NCBI RefSeq assembly: GCF_027744825.2
Contig: NC_071335.1
Span: forward strand, 31,509,501-31,573,500
Direction of reading: 5' to 3'
DNA from: Synchiropus splendidus
Taxonomy: Eukaryota; Chordata; Actinopteri; Syngnathiformes; Callionymidae
Length of the DNA stretch: 64,000 bases
Shown here piece by piece: positions 16,085 through 36,200 of the stretch. Under the pieces are notes generated by a model that did not search any database, was not told where the DNA came from, and saw nothing but the letters and a program-made list of their open reading frames with translations. A program made the position numbers and the translations under genes. Within the stretch, counting starts at the first letter, position 1; every line of letters begins with the position of its first letter.

Positions 16085-17790
16085 AGCTGCTCCACTAACA
16101 TCGCTGTTAAAAAAAAAAAAACAGTATTCTAGAACAAGTATGACAGACGCACCGTCACCGATGCAATGTCTCCCACTCACTACATAATTGCACATACACA
16201 ACGTGCAATGTGGAGCTGTATAAATCTGTGTTTTTCTCTTCCCAGACAGTGGCGCACTACTGCATGCTGTCTTGAAGTGGTTGCAGTATTTTGCTGGGTG
16301 CAAACAGGTTTGCATGTGTTTGGTATGCGCCCAGGGAATCAGCCCGTCCCCTGCTCTCCCATCTGAGAAGAGAGGAGGCTTTGATATTCATGCAGGAGAG
16401 CTGCAGGACGCTCCGGTGGAGAGGGCTTCTTAAAAGTTCTGGCAACCAACTGACCAAGTGGACGAAATGTATGCTTTGTTTGAATTCTTCTTAACCTGTC
16501 TGTAAAGAAAAGCAATTGGACAAGAGCAACATGTGAAACTGACGCTTTATATTTTCACACCTTGGAGTGGCTCACAGTGGAGAGGAAACACGTTGGGTTT
16601 GCTCTGTATCTTCATGATGGCGTGTCAGGTCAGTGGTGAACAGATGGCAAATAACTGTAAATCCATTTGCAACTGATGGCGTTCAAGAGTCCAAAACAAA
16701 AGCGTATATACTGCGGCTGATTCTGGAATCAACTGCAGTTGCTTTCACTCATGGTTCAGGATGTTTTCTATTGCGAGAATCACTGTCTTACGGTTTGTGT
16801 AACTGTGTTGAAAACATGCACCTATTTTTTGTGGTGAAGACGATGTAAAGAAAACTAAACTGGCTTTGTGAAGCAGATACTTGGCCTCTGTACTTTTTGT
16901 TTCCCCGAAGGAGAGAATGGAAATCAAACGAGGACTGAGCCAGATGCAGTGCCAATTCAAAATGGCCGCCGTGAACCGTTCCAGGATCTTCGTCCAAGTC
17001 ACAGAAATAGACAAACGCAATCTGCATAATACTGATACTTCAAGCACGGAGAGAAACGTATATTGACTCAGAATACATGCAGCGAAGGGGGTGATAGTAA
17101 CCATCAGGAATTGATCATTTTCCTGGTAACATTTTGTCCCCAAAAGCAATGAAGAAGCTCAAAACTGGATCCCAAATAAGCTGTGGAAATTTCTTTTTAA
17201 AACAAAGTTACCTTGTAAATGGTCGTGATGGCGACTAAAACTATTCCCATCACTACAAATGGGATGTTTTTATGAAGTCACATGTCCCTCTTGATCTTCA
17301 TGTTTTCAGTGTCCATTATTGCCATTGATCGTGATGTACAGGAAGAGTGTGTACTTCAAAGATAACATGTGGGGAGAGTATGTGCACAGTAAAACCGTGC
17401 CAGGTCTGGTCCACGTGTCATGAACGGTTCCAACATGAGCGACAGGGAATCAAGTATTGATGTGGTCCAGCCTCGAACCAAGACTCAGAGTTATTCCTGT
17501 CAAGTGTCAGTCAGACTCTCTGCATAACATCCACACCATCAGCAGTCGTGTTTACTCATGCCTGAAGCGCTGCAGAAGGAGCTGGTCATGTGCTCGCTTT
17601 CGTTTTCCACCATTTTCACTCTGGGTGAGTCATATAACGCCACCCTCTCATGCACACAGTGACACAACTCCAACGGCAGCAGGCGAGGTACAGAGAGAAG
17701 GTGTTGTGGAGTTGAATGTTTCTCAACATCAGTGTCATTCCAATAAAGTTTGAACGGTGTTTCTGTGTCGGTACCTGAGATGGTCTCCAC
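16085..17790 (+). other. Gene-poor stretch, possible long prkaca 3' UTR
   Basis: No exon supported. A canonical AATAAA at 17742-17747 is the likeliest distal prkaca polyadenylation signal. Scattered ORFs up to 134 codons show no domain. Confidence 0.4.
17742..17747 (+). terminator. Possible distal prkaca polyadenylation signal AATAAA
   Basis: Canonical hexamer about 3 kb after the prkaca stop. Its use would make a long 3' UTR running antisense to the minus-strand exons at 15111-15411 and through the hAT element. Confidence 0.35.
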
Positions 17791-18472
17791 CAGTGGTCCC
17801 CAACCGTTTCTCAATTGGAATGTAGCCAGGGGGGGATGACGTCAGACAAGGCGTCATGCATGTTTGCGCGCCCACTAAGACTCTAAAACTCTCCTCTCGA
17901 CCAGTGCCCTCACACTGACTCTGGTCAATATGGCAACGTTTCAACATGCCTTCAAAATAACCACAAATACACCACAAAACCGAACATAAAGTGTATGAAA
18001 AATTTCAATCACCATATTGTTAAATCAATGGGAGGCCTGAGCTTGTTTCTCTCCAGTTTCCTACTCATTTTGCGAGAAAGTGACCGAGGCTTAACCGAGA
18101 GAATCTGGTCGTTTTTCAAAATATATATATTTTTAAATAAAAGCTCCTTCAGACTCAGATTTCGAGATTTTTTTGCTTTGGATTTCGAACAAAAATCCAG
18201 AACTCAAACGCCCTTGAAAAAAGCCGGAAAAAACATAACGTGCGCGGACCGAACAGCTGACCCACGACGCGCTTTGTTATTGTGTATTGGAACGCATTGT
18301 TTCTTTTTCCATTCATTGTAATGGGAAAAATCGATTCAGATTTTGAACAAATCGCTTCTGGAACAGCCGCCTGGAACGGATTGTGGTCGAGAACCCAGGT
18401 ACCACTGTAATTCATTATTTATTGTGCGGCCCGGTACCAATTGATCCACGGACCGGGGGTTGAGGACCACTA
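17791..18472. mobile_element. hAT-type element carrying a nested MITE fragment
   Basis: Left end CAGTGGTCCCCAACC; right end GGGGGTTGAGGACCACTA, its inverted match except for the last bases. Flanks GTCTCCAC (17783-17790) and GTCTACAC (18473-18480) are an 8-bp duplication with one mismatch. Inside, about 18150-18407 matches the TA-flanked family B element seen at 45281-45975, including its right terminus (ACCACTG followed by TA), so one transposon landed in another. Confidence 0.75.
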
Positions 18473-19442
18473 GTCTACACAGCTCGGGTAGAAGATCACC
18501 TAACAAGCAGCAAAAGCAACTCAAGCTGTGAGAAATTGGAGACATTGGCAACTATATGGAAACAATATAGGTTTATTTTAAAAATGTTTTAACAGCAGTA
18601 CATCCGAAAACCGACACAATATTCACTTAAATGGATGAAGTAAGTCTAAACTACTGACTAAGAGAACCAAGAACAACTCACAACTTGTCTTTCTTTTCCC
18701 AGATTATTTCAAAATAATTTCAAGATGGTTTTTTTTCCCGCTCTAGACTTGTTCTGTTTTTTTTGTCTTAAAAAAAAAAAAAAAAAAAAACACTACTTAA
18801 TTTGACCATTGTCCAATCTTTTAGAATGGACAATGGTTAAAATGACACAGACCTATTCCATAAGGGAAAAGGTGAAATTATTATTTTTTGTGTTACAGTC
18901 TTTAATGAGTCTGAATGGATATTCCAATACAGCAAGAGGAAACAATTCTCCCACCCGACCTTCAAGTCAGCCTCTCTCATTGCCTCCATTCATAAAGTAT
19001 CTTTATTTTATCTGTGTGCAAAAAGATCTTTTCCTATGTTTGTAAAAAGTGTCTTTACATGTGCAACCTTTTTTCCCTACAAAGGACAGGAAAGATCATC
19101 GTCTGTGCTTTTCGCTCGCCCCTCAGGCGTATTTATTTCCAGGGCAGCGATATCCTGCTATATCTGTCTCTGGTGGCTTTCCAAGCCAGAGCTCAGGGTG
19201 TCGGGCTGTGCCATGAAGAGGCTACAGATGGACACCTTTCTCCCTCCTTGACAGCCTGAATCATCATCAAACAAAAAATGATAACTCCATAGAAAGCACC
19301 GGAGACTCTTCAGACGACTTTTGGGACATAGTCTACGCTCGATCGGAGTTAGGAGTGGAGTGGATCGTCCACCTCAGCCCCCACATGTTTCCCAGCAAAC
19401 AACCGTGAAGAAGCCAAATTGATCAAAACTCTAGTCGCAGCC
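18473..19442 (+). other. Intergenic DNA and VCP-like promoter/5' UTR
   Basis: Mostly AT-rich, with a long poly-A tract near 18771-18790. The last 150 bp before the start codon contains moderate CpG. No TATA box seen at a convincing distance. Confidence 0.45.
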
Positions 19443-28326
<8,884 letters not shown>

Positions 28327-28527
28327 TCAGAACTATGTCATGGAACATCGTTTTCATTCAAGACCTTTTCCAATGAAAGGCTTATTGGACTGAAAGCTGC
28401 TTTTCACTGTTTGATATTTTACGATTCAAAATGTAGGAAATGATCATGAGGTTTTAAATTGCAAATCATTGAATGTATATTTTCTTTTTGAGCTTTCACG
28501 TTTAATGTGTTTTAATTGTGTCGAATG

Positions 28528-28537
28528 AATAAATAAA
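28528..28537 (+). terminator. VCP-like gene polyadenylation signal
   Basis: Two overlapping AATAAA hexamers about 200 nt after the stop codon. Confidence 0.7.
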
Positions 28538-29410
28538 TACACCCACGATGGTTACTTTCATGATTTTAATCAAAGATAGCTGTACAAATACAAAAAAAAA
28601 AAAATGATATAGCTTCAATAATATTGGGGTCATGGATTATGATGATATCGGAAAGAAAAATGTGATACCATAGTTGCAAATAAGTAAAATTGAGGGGAGT
28701 TTGTATGCCAAAAAAAGCAATAAAAAATGTAACACTGAGACAACAGAGCGTCAAAAAGACAACAACAAATGACTAGACGAGATGTCAAAGGGACACGTCA
28801 TGTCAAAATGTTTGCAGACAAAGAGAGGAGAGACTGGGAACCTGGTGTGTTGGAGACGGAGATAAGAGGGAGTTGCTGTGGAAACCCCTGCAAGGAAAAC
28901 ACAAGAAAATATCCCCTGCAATGAACCTAAATTCTTTCATTTTTTGATCGCAAAAAAAGCTTTTCCATGTAAAATGTATCTTAGTTTTCATATCTCAGCA
29001 AATAGGTGTTAAATATAGTTAAATATTTTTGCAGCAATGGTGTAGGTGAGTGACATGAACTATATCATTTAATAAAAAAGAATGGTGGTATTTAGCTGGC
29101 TGTACAAGACTTTGTGATTTCAAGTTCACTCACATGTTTATAAAAGAACAAATGATCTAATTTATTGAGTATTTTCACTCATGTCAAGATATTAAGCTGA
29201 ATAAATAAGTGGAACCTTTTAGTCGTTCCGGGGAGGCTTATCTCCGTCGCACCGCACGTCTGTTTATTTCCGTTCTGCAGCGGAAGTGTCTGCTAGGGTC
29301 CCGTGGAGGTGACCGAATGGCGGAGTCGTTGCTGAACTGTTGAAATATTTGGATTCTGCAAAGCGATTAATAACATTTATACGTCACTGAGTGTTGACCA
29401 TACGGGCGAC
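28538..29410. other. Intergenic DNA and ndufb7 promoter
   Basis: AT-rich up to about 29200 with no exon seen; the last 200 bp is CpG-rich promoter and 5' UTR. Confidence 0.55.
29280..29288 (+). promoter_or_regulatory. ETS/GABP-type site in ndufb7 promoter
   Basis: GCGGAAGTG, about 120 bp before the start codon, matches the GGAAGTG core bound by GABP (NRF-2). That factor is known to drive many nuclear oxidative-phosphorylation genes. Confidence 0.5.
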
Positions 29411-32400
29411 ATGGGAGCTCACCTCGCCAGACGTTATATCACCGAGAGTGACACCGAACCGGACCCGAGAAAGAAATTCGAGTTTGACCCCAACTATGGT
29501 TTTCCAGAGAGAAAAGAACGAGGTTTGTCTACAGACACCAGACTCGTTAGTTGCATGCAATACAAGATTTGCCTTCGCTGACTACTTTGAAAGATTAGAC
29601 CCAGTTGTTGTCTGCGGCTAAGCGCTAGCTATATAGCCTAGCATTAGCCCCGCAGCGCTGTCACTCAATGGAACGCTACTGGTTTCGCTCATTTAGCGTA
29701 ATCCACATGAAATGTTACCGCAATGCATATTCAGATACACGTGACTGACAATGTGAAGCAACTTTGAATGATACAATCGATCAATATGTTCTCAAAACGA
29801 AAGACTTCATTGTCCTTGTGTGTATTGATGACTGAATGTTTTCGTTAGTACACTGTGTATTCAGAGTAAAGACAGTCATGTTCAATTGTGACGCATGAGG
29901 TGAGGACCCCCAACACCAACGGATGGATTTGACATTCACTAAATGTGGTCACGCTGAGAAAAGCTGCGTGTTTTACACTACAATAATGGAATATTGCTGG
30001 ATAATGGAGAACACCAAAGCAGATGAGCATCTCAATTTTGGAAGATAAAAACGTGTCGTGCAGTATATGTGATTTGAGTCGTGTGTCCCTTTGTGTTTTC
30101 TTTTGGCAGTGATGGTCGCCACTCAGGAGCAGATGAATTTGGCTCAGGTGCCAGTGGAGCAGAGGGACTACTGTGCTCATCACCTGCTGAAGCTCATGAA
30201 GTGCAAGCGGGACAACTGGCCTAACTTCCTGGCCTGCAAGCACGAGAGACACGACTGGGACTACTGCGAGATGCAGGAGTAAGTGATCCTATGGATTCAA
30301 CACGCAAGTCAATCTGATGCTTTTTAAACTGTAAAAATGTGATGTAAAGCATTGCCCCTGCGATATATACGCACGTTTTTGTCACCCTTTTAGGGCCTGT
30401 AGTAGTTTCTGTTTGAATATCTGTGAAGTTTGGCTTGAATTTATCTGCTTTGGAATCTGTTTCCAATTTGGAAACACATGAACGTGAATCCAGACACTGA
30501 GACTAGTCGCCCGCAATGCTTATGGACTTGTTCAAAGGACCCGCCAGTGGGTGATGCCCCTGCACACTGATATGTCCAAAACCAGAAGGTTGCATTACAT
30601 GAGGAACAAATACGGTGGCTGAGTTTGCTGCTTGCTCAGGGCCTCACGATGGTCTTTGTATGTGATGGTCTACTGAAGACGGAGAGACTTGACATTAGGC
30701 CAGCACGATTCAGGGGAGAATATGAATTTTTTTTAGCTAAGAATTGATCACGATTCTCTGCCACGATTTTTTTTCCTCATGAAATACGTAGTTTATTGCA
30801 CACATAAACCATGACAAAACAAAGTTGCGTCACGACAGGTGTTGCTGCTGAGGAACCAGTGCTCTTACTTTCATGACCCCGGAACACTCTACATGCTCCG
30901 TCCTTTTTTTCCTCACTAGTTCCCAGTTTGTCATCCATATTCCTTCAGTTTCTATCCGGTCGCCGGTCGACCCAGTCACGACCGCGTTCACGTCACCCGT
31001 GAAACATGTGACTACAAGGCGCTTCGTCATTGGTTGAAGGAGAAGTCACGAGCATTGTGGGAACTCAGAAAGTAGTAGCTTGGGAGCGTAAAACTCACAA
31101 AGGAACGAAGCATTTGTGATGCAAATCCAGTCAGTTTGTAAATTAAATGTAAATCGAAATTAATTGAACATTAAATCAGACTCAAGGGTGAATCGAAATC
31201 ACATTTTTTTTTTTACGATTTATTGTGGAGGCCTACTTGACATTATACTTAACATTACTAAGACTTGTGATCCCTGAGCTCTCTGTGGGAATATGGTTGC
31301 GTGTGTTGCATCGTAGACTGTTTAATTTTAGCTGTGTTACATGACGGTGTGAGAGCCAATAGAAGTTATTGCTACCTTGCTCACACAGTAGTAGTGTCAC
31401 TTTAGTTATCAACCCAGTCTACACGCCCACTGGAGGAGCAAAATTGAACAAATGCAAAATTAGCAGAGGGTGTGAGATCCATATTAACAGTCACTTAGGT
31501 TAGATTAGGTTGCCTTTAGACTCAAGACTGGCGAGAAATACAATTCTCAGAGTGAGAATTGTATTTCAAACTGTCACGACTCTGCACAGTGTGGTCTGAC
31601 AAAAGTGTCCAGCCAAGCTCAGCTGAGTTGCTGAGGCAACAACTTGGCTAGCATTATCATGGCTGTACTTTCATCTCAACTCTGCCACGCTGACTTTTCC
31701 CAGAACACATTAACCTGAAGAGCAAACCGTGGTAATTCAGCGGCCGCACATTCAGCTGTGTGAAACATTATGTTTGGCCATTGACCATTTGGCCAGTTTT
31801 GTTGCACCGAAACACAGCCGTCATTGTCTTCACATGCAGGCAGAAATGCTCCCATCCTTCTGACAGTTTCAGAGTAGACACACTTTTTTTGGTTCCGTTA
31901 TCGCCTCCACCAACTTTAACTAGTGATGGTGAGATGAAGCTTCTTGAAGCACTGAGGCAATTAGAGGAATTGGTTCCACTCCTAAGTCGTCTCTTCAAGA
32001 AGGTTCATTTGCGCTCTGGCACCACCAAGTGGACATTAAATATGAGATTCTGCAAGCATGAACTTGAGTTGCCCAAAGCTTTCAGTTGGATTGTCATCAA
32101 CAATATCAGACATAAATGGGGTTTAGTTGTTGCGTGGGTGACGTCAGTGTGTAGTGTCGCATTTAAAGCTGAGCCTCTGGATTGTCATACATATTTAAAA
32201 TGAAATTGGTCAGAAAAATACTTTTTCTTTTTTGCTGTTGAGTGCTCAAGTGTTTGTTCCACCTCGAACTGAGATAGAAAGAATCCACTGCAGTTGGGAT
32301 CAGGTCCCCGTCTGCAGGGATCATTGCATGTGATGCCAAATGTCCTGATATAAAGGCAGTGGTCTTCCACCAGGCCTCACTGTCATGTTGCCACAGCACA

Positions 32401-32675
32401 GCAGCAGATATTCATGCCATTATTTCACTTTTCTGGCGTTGTGTTCGTGGCACTAAATTATTAGGGGCCACTGGTGTAAGAAACTTGATGCGCGATACAA
32501 GAGCACCTTTTTCGCTTAAATTAGGAATGAATATAGTTGTGCATATTATAGCTCGTGTGTAAGTTTGACGTCATTTCCTGCCCCTGTTTCCAGCTACGTG
32601 ATGAGAATGAAGGAGTACGAGAGGGAGAGGAGGCTCCAGCTGAGGAAGAAGAGGATCGAGGCTCAGGCTGCATGA
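29411..32675 (+). CDS. ndufb7: NADH:ubiquinone oxidoreductase subunit B7
   Basis: Three exons, 29411-29522, 30110-30278 and 32594-32675, encode 120 residues. NDUFB7 is an accessory subunit of mitochondrial complex I on the intermembrane-space side, a twin CX9C (CHCH) protein imported by the Mia40 route. The start [10 protein letters not shown] keeps the MGAHL N-terminus (myristoylation glycine). [10 protein letters not shown] and MVATQEQM follow. The CHCH motif is visible as [17 protein letters not shown] and [15 protein letters not shown], both with nine residues between cysteines. The third exon gives [14 protein letters not shown] and stops after EAQAA, about 17 residues shorter than human (137), whose extra C-terminal tail is not conserved. 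It is next to tecr, as in human. Intron 2 holds a hAT element. Confidence 0.96.
30696..31235. mobile_element. hAT-type element in ndufb7 intron 2
   Basis: A 540-bp non-coding element with a perfect 8-bp target duplication CTTGACAT (30688-30695 and 31236-31243). Its ends start TAGGCC and finish GGCCTA, imperfectly inverted. AT-rich GATT/AATC arms follow on both sides. Confidence 0.75.
31244..32593 (+). other. Remainder of ndufb7 intron 2
   Basis: Non-coding. A segment near 31920-32060 with a GATGAAGCTTCTTGAAGCACTGAGGC-like start looks like a fragment of a dispersed element but has no clear ends. The 147-codon ORF (31760-32203) is not supported as a gene. Confidence 0.4.
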
Positions 32676-32724
32676 TCTGCCAACACCTTTCTCTCTCCTC
32701 TGTACATAAACCACCACCATAACT

Positions 32725-32730
32725 AATAAA
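32725..32730 (+). terminator. ndufb7 polyadenylation signal AATAAA
   Basis: Canonical hexamer 50 nt after the stop codon. Confidence 0.75.
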
Positions 32731-32974
32731 CCATCTTGTTTAAGCCCTAAATGTTATTCCAGTCGTCGTGTGTATCAACTGCACTGTCATCCTCTCAGGT
32801 ACGCCGGAGATATGCTCCATAAATTATACATTTTATGACCGAGCCTCAAGCCGGAGGACATTTGATCAAGCTCCATAAATGCCCTGCTGGTCAGACTTCA
32901 GCCAAGACCTGACTGAGGATGTCCTCCAGGACGCTGGAAATAAAACCACTATCCAGATGGTTTTGGTATCTTTT

Positions 32975-32980
32975 TTTAAT
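32975..32980 (-). terminator. Possible tecr polyadenylation signal ATTAAA
   Basis: The reverse strand reads ATTAAA about 250 nt beyond the tecr stop. No canonical AATAAA was noticed on that strand closer by. Confidence 0.3.
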
Positions 32981-33228
32981 AAATTACTCGAGTCAGTCTG
33001 AAAAAAAAACGTGGCCATGGATTACATTAGGATCATTGAGAGCAAACATGGCAATTCCAAACCTGAACTACAGTCAGGAGCACATGCTGTTGAACATTGA
33101 GTCGAGCAAAGTTAAGCAACACACAAGAAGCAAGATAGACACTGTTGCAGCGACAACAGGTGTGTGGAAGTGGGGCGTTTGTTGAGTCAGTGAGGGTCGG
33201 GTTGTGGAAGGCGGCGCCGCGGATGCTT

Positions 33229-36200
33229 CTACAGGATGAAGGGGAGGATGGGGGAGCGCAGGGGAGGGTAGTCACGGAACTCCTTCAGGTAGCTGCGGTG
33301 CTTTCCCTTGGCCCACACCGTCATCTGGATGAAGCCCACAACAGTGAAGAAAGCCACCGGCAGACACTGGGTCATCAGCGTGAAGCCCAGCCAGGAGCCC
33401 AGCTGCAGGGGACAGGGAGTCACACGGTCACAAATCATTCATCACTATAAAAAGTGTTGTGCTGATAAACATGATGTGGATTTCTAGCATGACTTTATGT
33501 TGAAATAGACGCACAATCTAACACTACAGTGGGAAAAAAAACACAAGAAAATAAGACGGTTTTAAAGAATTTGACCTCATAGGTGTAGTTTGGGCAAGAG
33601 ACCAGCAGGAAGATCCAGGTGAAGGGGTTCTTGGTTGGGTAGGGGATCTTCCGAGTTTTGGAGCCTGTGTGGAGACGAGAGTGTGATGAACTCCTTCACT
33701 TCGATCAGGACTCCTCTGGAACACGAGTTCTCACCTGGCGGACGGAGGTTCCGAAGAGCAACGTGGATGGAGAAGTTTCCAATCTGACAGAACTGAGGAG
33801 AACATCATCACATCATTAAAACTGCATGAGAAGTTAGAAGCAGCTTCTCACCAGGAACATGATGAGGGCCAGTCGGATCTGCTGCTCTCCATAAACTAAC
33901 ACAAGACACGAGACGAGAGAGAGTTATCGCGTGAGGCGAACAGCAGAGGGGCGAGTGCGCTGGGACTCACTGGGCGGTGTGTAGAGCGGATGGTTGATGT
34001 AGTAGGCCATCCAGGCAGCAAAGCCCCAGTAGTAAGTGCAGTTCTGTGTGATGGAAAACACGGGGTTAAACTCTGACGTACGTGGCCACCCACCTCACAC
34101 CATCACTCACTTTAAATATGTTGCGCAGCGGCATGGTTCCGTGGGAGAAGCGGTGGACAAACACCGTCTCCAGCAGCCTCTTCACATAGTGGAAAGAGTG
34201 ACACATACAGGCCAGACTGGGAACAGCACATGCGAGCAGGTGAGCACAGACCCTCTCACTACAGTCATTCAGCGTGTGTGTGCGAGTTAGAGTGAGACAC
34301 CTACTGTACGACCCAGTGTTTACTTGTAGTGAAGTCATATTTGGGAGCGTAGATTAAAGGAACCCTGAAGTAGAACAACAGGTAGATGACCAGAGGACCT
34401 GTGTACTCCGTCATGAAGACCTGGAATGAAGAAACTTGAGGTTTAAAAAGTGCCATAGAAACAGCAATCTTAAGAAAAAAGTCGAGAGTTGTGGTTACAA
34501 AACAGATAACATCCCATAATTTTAAGAATTATAAACAAGAAAATATATACTATCATGGATTCATAATTTGGATTTCTGCGATTTTATTCTATTTTATATA
34601 TTTTGGGCGTTACACTCTGGATTAGGGAACATTTATTACCATAAATAAACCACTTATTTTATATGTATCAGCAACAAATGAGCTTGACTATATTTTACCC
34701 TGGACTGACAGTTCAGTCTAAACAACACCATTATTACAGATGATCAACAGTAAAAGGTGAAAATAGTCCTGTGTAAGTTTGTGAAATTATTTTTTTTTCC
34801 ACTATGAATGTATTTTGTAAACTACAGTTCATATATTCCGCTAGACGGACAGACACTTCACATTATTACAGTTAAACATTCAACCAAAACGTTCTCCGTT
34901 ATTTAATTTTGCCAGCCTTATGAGATGTCATTGAAAGGGTGTTGAAAAAGTTTGAATAAGAGCAGCAGTAAAAGCCGGGGATCCCAGTGAACACAAGGCA
35001 GCGGACAAGCCAACCAGGTCCTGGTTCAGAGGGTTAGCGTCTGCACTCACTTTGACCCAGCTGATCTGAGAGCCCAGGTCTCTGAAGTAGAATGTAGCCG
35101 TGGTTCCCACTGGAAGATTCTGCAGAACATCCTCGTCCTTCAGAGACTTTCCCTCTGGGGAGACAAAGCTGGGGCTCGACTGTATGTTCTGAGAATACTG
35201 AGGGGAACCTTCACTCACTTGGGTCGAGGCGGATGGACTGACGGGCAGGATACCACTGAGGATCTGTGGAGGACCAGAGATGTAGATGTCAGAACAGTCA
35301 ATGTTCTCACCATTATGAACATTTCCTTGTTGCTCTCCAGCGTTATTAAAGCCCTTTATTCATTTTATTTTTTAAATCAAAACATATGTTCCAGGTTATC
35401 TACATGAGTCTTGAGTCCTTTATGATCACCCAGATGAGAGTTTTGCTCCCCTCACTTTAGAAGCAACTTCCAAAGTGCTTCTAAAGTGTCTCATTCAAAT
35501 CTGTGTTTTCCCTGCCCTCCACTGGTTGCTAAGCTGGACCGGTTCACTTACGGCTCTTGTGGAACATGGACTTGATCTCCCCGATCGTGGCATTTGGCTC
35601 CACCTGAAATGACCAAACCACAGGAGGTGAAGAGGCTGGATCACCAAGTAAAATACAATAACACACGTCTCCTTTCATGACAGATATAAGTGATAAATTT
35701 AGCATCAGCTGGACCCACGCAGCTCATGGATGTCAACTATTCCAGAGCCAGTATTAGGGTGACGCAGAGCGTCCACACACACACACAGATTCACAGCCAA
35801 AGTGGATGACCTTGTGCCAGTCTGCCAGCAACGGCTGCTCCCAAATATAAACACAATGGCACGGAAATTGAGAAACAAGTGTTTTTCCTGGCAGCACTCA
35901 AACGCATGTCATCCCACCCAGAGCTAACATTTGTATGAGAAGTCTTCTGTCTGCCTCGGAGCAAAAAAGCTTTGCTTCAACTGAGATACATTCACGTCGA
36001 GTTTGGAAAAAATATGAATCACAAAACACACAAGTTTGATACACCAATTCCAATCTCTATCCGGTCTAGAATTTCGCTAAAGAGAAGGGCCACCAAGACG
36101 CTCTGCTTCCCACACGAAAACCTGAGACTGATGTCAGAGACTCAACTTTTTAACACTTGCAATGGTCGCAGCTGATGGGATTTGACATGGCCGTCAAAAA

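Noticed and set aside
16745..17149. 134-codon minus-strand ORF downstream of prkaca
   Set aside because: Considered as an upstream exon of the minus-strand gene ending at 15111, but no splice sites with matching phase and no family resemblance.
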